Shown here: one piece after another, positions 6,871 to 8,364 of the stretch | How the letters are laid out: every line of letters begins with the position of its first letter | Numbering within the stretch: the stretch's first letter is position 1 | Assembly (NCBI GenBank): GCA_030605675.1 | Contig: JAUWHV010000149.1 | Span: 1 to 8,364, forward strand | Length of the DNA stretch: 8,364 nt | Reading direction: 5' to 3' | Origin: Deltaproteobacteria bacterium | GTDB taxonomy: Bacteria > Desulfobacterota > Dissulfuribacteria > Dissulfuribacterales > UBA3076 | Position numbers and translations under genes: made by a program | The notes under the pieces: model-generated | Seen by the model: the letters and a program-made list of their open reading frames with translations, nothing else | Databases searched by the model: none | Told to the model about the DNA's origin: nothing

Positions 6871-7124
6871 TTATCACGAAAGCACGAAAGATTGAAAGCA
6901 CGAAAGGGAAGCCTCTGGATGGACTAATGAACGTCCAACATCGAACGTCCAACATCGAACGTCGAATAGGAAAAGATAAGCTACTAAAAAGATGAAGAAA
7001 CAGAAATAGCTGTTGAATGTTCGGTGTTGGATCTTCGTTTTTCATTCGATGTTGGACGTTCGATGTTCGATGTTGGACGTTCATCTTTTTTATGCCTTGT
7101 TTCGTACTTTCGTGTTTTCGTGAT
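6871..7124. repeat. Outer inverted repeat of 8-nt units (CACGAAAG)
   Basis: The left arm has four consecutive 8-nt units at 6875-6906 (CACGAAAG twice, ATTGAAAG, CACGAAAG). The right arm at 7099-7122 reads, on the minus strand, CACGAAAA, CACGAAAG, TACGAAAC. The outer edges also match in part: ttatcacgaaa on the left against the complement of ttttcgtgattaa on the right. The arms bracket the inner heptad arrays, making a nested stem-like element of about 250 nt. It fills most of the gap between two divergent genes. No transposase or target-site duplication could be recognised. Confidence 0.85.
6929..7082. repeat. Inner inverted arrays of 7-nt units (GAACGTC/CAACATC)
   Basis: The left arm (6929-6970) has five 7-nt units alternating GAACGTC and CAACATC, then GAATAGG. 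The right arm has five units at 7048-7082, reading the same words on the minus strand in a slightly different order; a more diverged run at 7011-7038 (TGTTGAA, TGTTCGG, TGTTGGA, TCTTCGT) extends it. The first 20 nt of each arm are exact inverted copies (atgaacgtccaacatcgaac from 6927). About 40-75 nt of unique sequence separates the arms. Short open frames on the minus strand here are low-complexity peptides with a 7-residue period and are not real genes. Confidence 0.93.
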
Positions 7125-7214
7125 TAATTTTGAGTAGTTTCTTAATCGTACAGGTCCATAATTTTCGAGGTAGTGCTTGCCTGGCCATCCTGCAGACATT
7201 ATTATTTTGTTGTT

Positions 7215-7715
7215 ATGAAGATACTAATCTATCCACATGAGATATTAAGACAAGAGGCCCGACCTGTTGAGAGGATAGACGGGGAATTCCAGGGCCTGAT
7301 CGACCGGATGCTGGAAATGATGTACAAGGCCAAAGGGGTGGGCCTTGCAGCAAACCAGATAGGTGAGCTCACACAACTCGTGGTTATGGATATAACCCCC
7401 GCTGAAGATGGCCCTAACCCCATAGTACTCATAAATCCTCGTATCACAGAATTGGAAGGAGAGGAAGTGGGTGAAGAGGGTTGTCTGAGCGTTCCAAACT
7501 ATGTAGCACCTGTAAAACGGGCTCTCAGACTGCATCTGACGGGATATGATCGGAACGAAAAGGAAGTCAGGATAGAGGCCGAAGGACTCCTCGCCCGGTG
7601 TATACAGCATGAGTTGGACCACCTGAAGGGTATATGTTTTGTTGACCGCTTGAATCCTGTAAGAAAGGTCCTTTTCAGGAAGAAGTGGCCAAAAATCCGC
7701 CCCAGAGAGGAGTAA
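7215..7715 (+). CDS. def: Peptide deformylase
   Basis: 166 residues from the ATG at 7215. It removes the formyl group from the N-terminal methionine of nascent proteins at the ribosome, an essential housekeeping step, using a metal ion (usually Fe2+). The three family motifs are intact: GVGLAANQIG (41-50), EEGCLS (87-92, metal ligand C90) and QHELDH (131-136, ligands H132 and H136, catalytic E133). The start was chosen because MKILIYPHEILRQ is the usual N-terminus; the in-frame GTG at 7173 would add 14 residues unlike the family. No Shine-Dalgarno precedes the ATG: the last 20 nt are T-rich (ttattattttgttgtt). The familiar partner fmt does not follow; a repeat-like stretch and a small Cys/His protein gene do. 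It is transcribed away from the DUF434 operon, so its promoter lies in or right of the nested repeat. The C-terminal tail is basic and not unusual. Confidence 0.97.
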   Translation: MKILIYPHEILRQEARPVERIDGEFQGLIDRMLEMMYKAKGVGLAANQIGELTQLVVMDITPAEDGPNPIVLINPRITELEGEEVGEEGCLSVPNYVAPVKRALRLHLTGYDRNEKEVRIEAEGLLARCIQHELDHLKGICFVDRLNPVRKVLFRKKWPKIRPREE

Positions 7716-7726
7716 TGTTTTTTTCA

Positions 7727-7762
7727 CCACGACCTTCGTTTCCTTTGTTCCCTTCGTAGTTT
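7727..7762. repeat. Short TTCGT/CCTTTG low-complexity repeat after def
   Basis: Just after the def stop there is caccacgaccttcgtttcc, then cctttgttcccttcgtag, in which CCTTCGT occurs twice 18 nt apart. The word recalls the complement of the CACGAAAG units at 6875-6906. It looks like a single decayed arm of a dispersed intergenic repeat; no inverted partner is seen nearby and no terminator hairpin can be made from it. Confidence 0.45.
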
Positions 7763-7871
7763 AAATTTTCTTTGCAATTCTGACTGATTAAAAAAGCGCA
7801 ATTTGTGACCGTGTAGAGTATATACTGGATGGTGCTGCCCCCTCAGCGAAATGAAAGGTGAAACAATGGGG

Positions 7872-7877
7872 AAGGAG
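7872..7877 (+). promoter_or_regulatory. Shine-Dalgarno AAGGAG fixing the start of the Cys/His miniprotein
   Basis: AAGGAG lies 7 nt before the ATG at 7885 (10 nt before a second ATG at 7888). This ideal spacing favours the ATG over the in-frame GTG at 7858, which has no ribosome binding site. Confidence 0.8.
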
Positions 7878-7884
7878 AGTAAAG

Positions 7885-8085
7885 ATGATGACGCCAGATG
7901 GCCGTTGCCCCAACTTCAACCACGGGCGTCCAAATGCACCGGTGCGCTTTTGTTCAATGTGCGGCGAGGTGGTGAATAACAAGATTCCCGCTAAAGTGTG
8001 TAGTGAGGAAAAACATGCGAAAAGCAGACGTGAACGGAACACCTACTGTGTGGATTGCGGTGAACAGCTCATCCAAGGGAAGTGA
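7885..8085 (+). CDS. 66-residue Cys/His-rich protein with duplicated zinc-ribbon-like motif
   Basis: The protein has two matching cysteine/histidine sets: C8-x4-H13-x9-C23-x2-C26-GE and C39-x4-H44-x10-C55-x2-C58-GE. Each could bind one zinc ion, and the repeated spacing and the shared CGE ending indicate an internal duplication. The remaining residues are hydrophilic and basic (KHAKSRRERN, 43-52); there is no signal peptide or membrane helix. I recall similar uncharacterised proteins containing GRPNAPVRFC and CVDCGEQL-like stretches but know of no assigned function. DNA, RNA or protein binding are all possible. The start is set by a strong Shine-Dalgarno, which shows that it is a real translated gene despite its size. 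It lies 169 nt after def and 123 nt before the inositol-phosphate synthase, on the same strand, so it could belong to a loose transcript with the latter. Confidence 0.85.
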   Translation: MMTPDGRCPNFNHGRPNAPVRFCSMCGEVVNNKIPAKVCSEEKHAKSRRERNTYCVDCGEQLIQGK

Positions 8086-8172
8086 TCGCTCCACAGGCGG
8101 TCCATGGGGTGGCAAGCTCTGAAAAATATTGAACGAAACGAAGTGTTTTTCCCAAGAAGAACGCATTTATCA

Positions 8173-8199
8173 AGAGGATATAGAGGATATAGAGGAGGC
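8173..8199 (+). promoter_or_regulatory. Strong ribosome binding site preceded by tandem purine repeats
   Basis: Three 9-nt copies stand end to end: agaggatat (8173-8181), agaggatat (8182-8190) and agaggaggc (8191-8199). The last contains GAGGAGG, a near-perfect Shine-Dalgarno 10 nt before the ATG at 8209. The two upstream copies carry weaker GAGG-type sites that may act as standby sites or may simply be slippage products. Confidence 0.8.
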
Positions 8200-8208
8200 A
8201 AGTAAGCT

Positions 8209-8364
8209 ATGGGAAATATTAAAATCGTAATTGTCGGAGTTGGGAACTGCGCCAGTTCCCTGATACAGGGCATCCACTACTACCGGGAAAAGACCCCGCA
8301 AGACGCCATCGGCCTGATGCATTGGGAAATCGGCGGGTACAAGCCCGGCGACATCGAGGTAGTC
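8209..8364 (+). CDS. ino1: Inositol-3-phosphate synthase, N-terminal 52 residues (3' truncated by window)
   Basis: The frame runs off the window end after 52 codons. It begins with a Rossmann strand and NAD-binding turn, IVIVGVGNCASSLIQGI (6-22), followed by HYYRE and GLMHWEIGGYKPGDIEVV (35-52). This combination (VGVGNCASSL, then GLMH-x3-GGY-x2-GDIE) is the characteristic N-terminus of the bacterial and archaeal myo-inositol-1-phosphate synthase family, which converts glucose 6-phosphate to 1L-myo-inositol 1-phosphate with NAD as a bound redox cofactor in the cytoplasm. The product feeds inositol phospholipids or compatible solutes such as di-myo-inositol phosphate. The ATG is supported by GAGGAGG at 10 nt spacing. 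The rest of the active site lies outside the window, so activity cannot be judged. Confidence 0.9.
   Translation, partial: MGNIKIVIVGVGNCASSLIQGIHYYREKTPQDAIGLMHWEIGGYKPGDIEVV

Noticed and set aside
6871..7124. Insertion sequence or MITE with target-site duplication
   Set aside because: No transposase, defined terminal inverted repeats with a clear end, or flanking duplication could be identified; only the nested repeat itself is supported.
7130..7162. Possible def promoter: TTGAGT and CATAAT
   Set aside because: The 21-nt spacer is too long and no better -35 stands in place; the true promoter cannot be called by eye.
6839..7199. Two small minus-strand open frames with NVQHRTS and similar peptides
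   Set aside because: They are translations of the 7-nt repeat arrays; peptides of this kind are a common mis-annotation.
7173..7214. Upstream GTG start for def (14 extra residues)
   Set aside because: GAGGT lies only 1 nt before the GTG, and the added residues do not resemble the family's N-terminus.
7858..7884. Upstream GTG start for the Cys/His miniprotein
   Set aside because: The strong AAGGAG at 7872-7877 lies inside that extension and fits the ATG at 7885.

Overview
This is bacterial chromosomal DNA with tightly packed genes and intergenic gaps that carry short-period repeats. The gene content is an IPTL-CTERM surface protein, a short UvrD-type helicase, a CaCA antiporter, a PlsC acyltransferase, a DUF434-like protein, peptide deformylase, a Cys/His-rich miniprotein and a bacterial-type inositol-3-phosphate synthase. 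Together with the intergenic repeats this suggests an uncultured Gram-negative anaerobe of the Desulfobacterota (old Deltaproteobacteria) kind. That placement is an inference from gene content; no rRNA or other phylogenetic marker is present.

Layout. 3-290 (+): the 3' end of a secreted protein with a C-terminal IPTL-CTERM sorting signal, closed by a strong intrinsic terminator at 320-351. 352-731: gene-free, with one decayed heptad-repeat patch at 516-564. 732-2516 (-): compact SF1A helicase. 2572-2743: two inverted arrays of 7-nt units, the right one running into the 3' end of the next gene. 2723-6813 (-): four genes with gaps of only 15-18 nt, read in the order DUF434-like protein, plsC, CaCA antiporter, long-chain acyl-CoA/ACP synthetase; this is almost certainly one operon. 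6814-7214: divergent intergenic region filled by a nested inverted repeat (8-nt units outside, 7-nt units inside). 7215-7715 (+): def. 7885-8085 (+): a 66-residue protein with two copies of a C-x4-H-x9/10-C-x2-C-G-E motif. 8209 to the window end (+): the first 52 residues of inositol-3-phosphate synthase.

How the genes fit together. The minus-strand operon pairs an enzyme that activates fatty acids (AMP-forming ligase) with one that places acyl chains on lysophospholipid or lysophosphatidate (PlsC), which suggests membrane phospholipid synthesis or repair; the antiporter and the nuclease-like DUF434 protein are less obvious partners. The inositol-phosphate synthase at the right edge could supply inositol for phospholipid or compatible solute.

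No convincing new defence system, CRISPR array, integrase or transposase is visible. The most unusual material is the repeats: three intergenic arrays with unrelated sequences but the same 7-nt period, two of them arranged as inverted pairs, one of which supplies the stop codon of the acyl-CoA synthetase. The duplicated Cys/His miniprotein, a possible sliding-clamp peptide at the helicase C-terminus and the DUF434 protein heading a lipid operon are the best protein-level leads.
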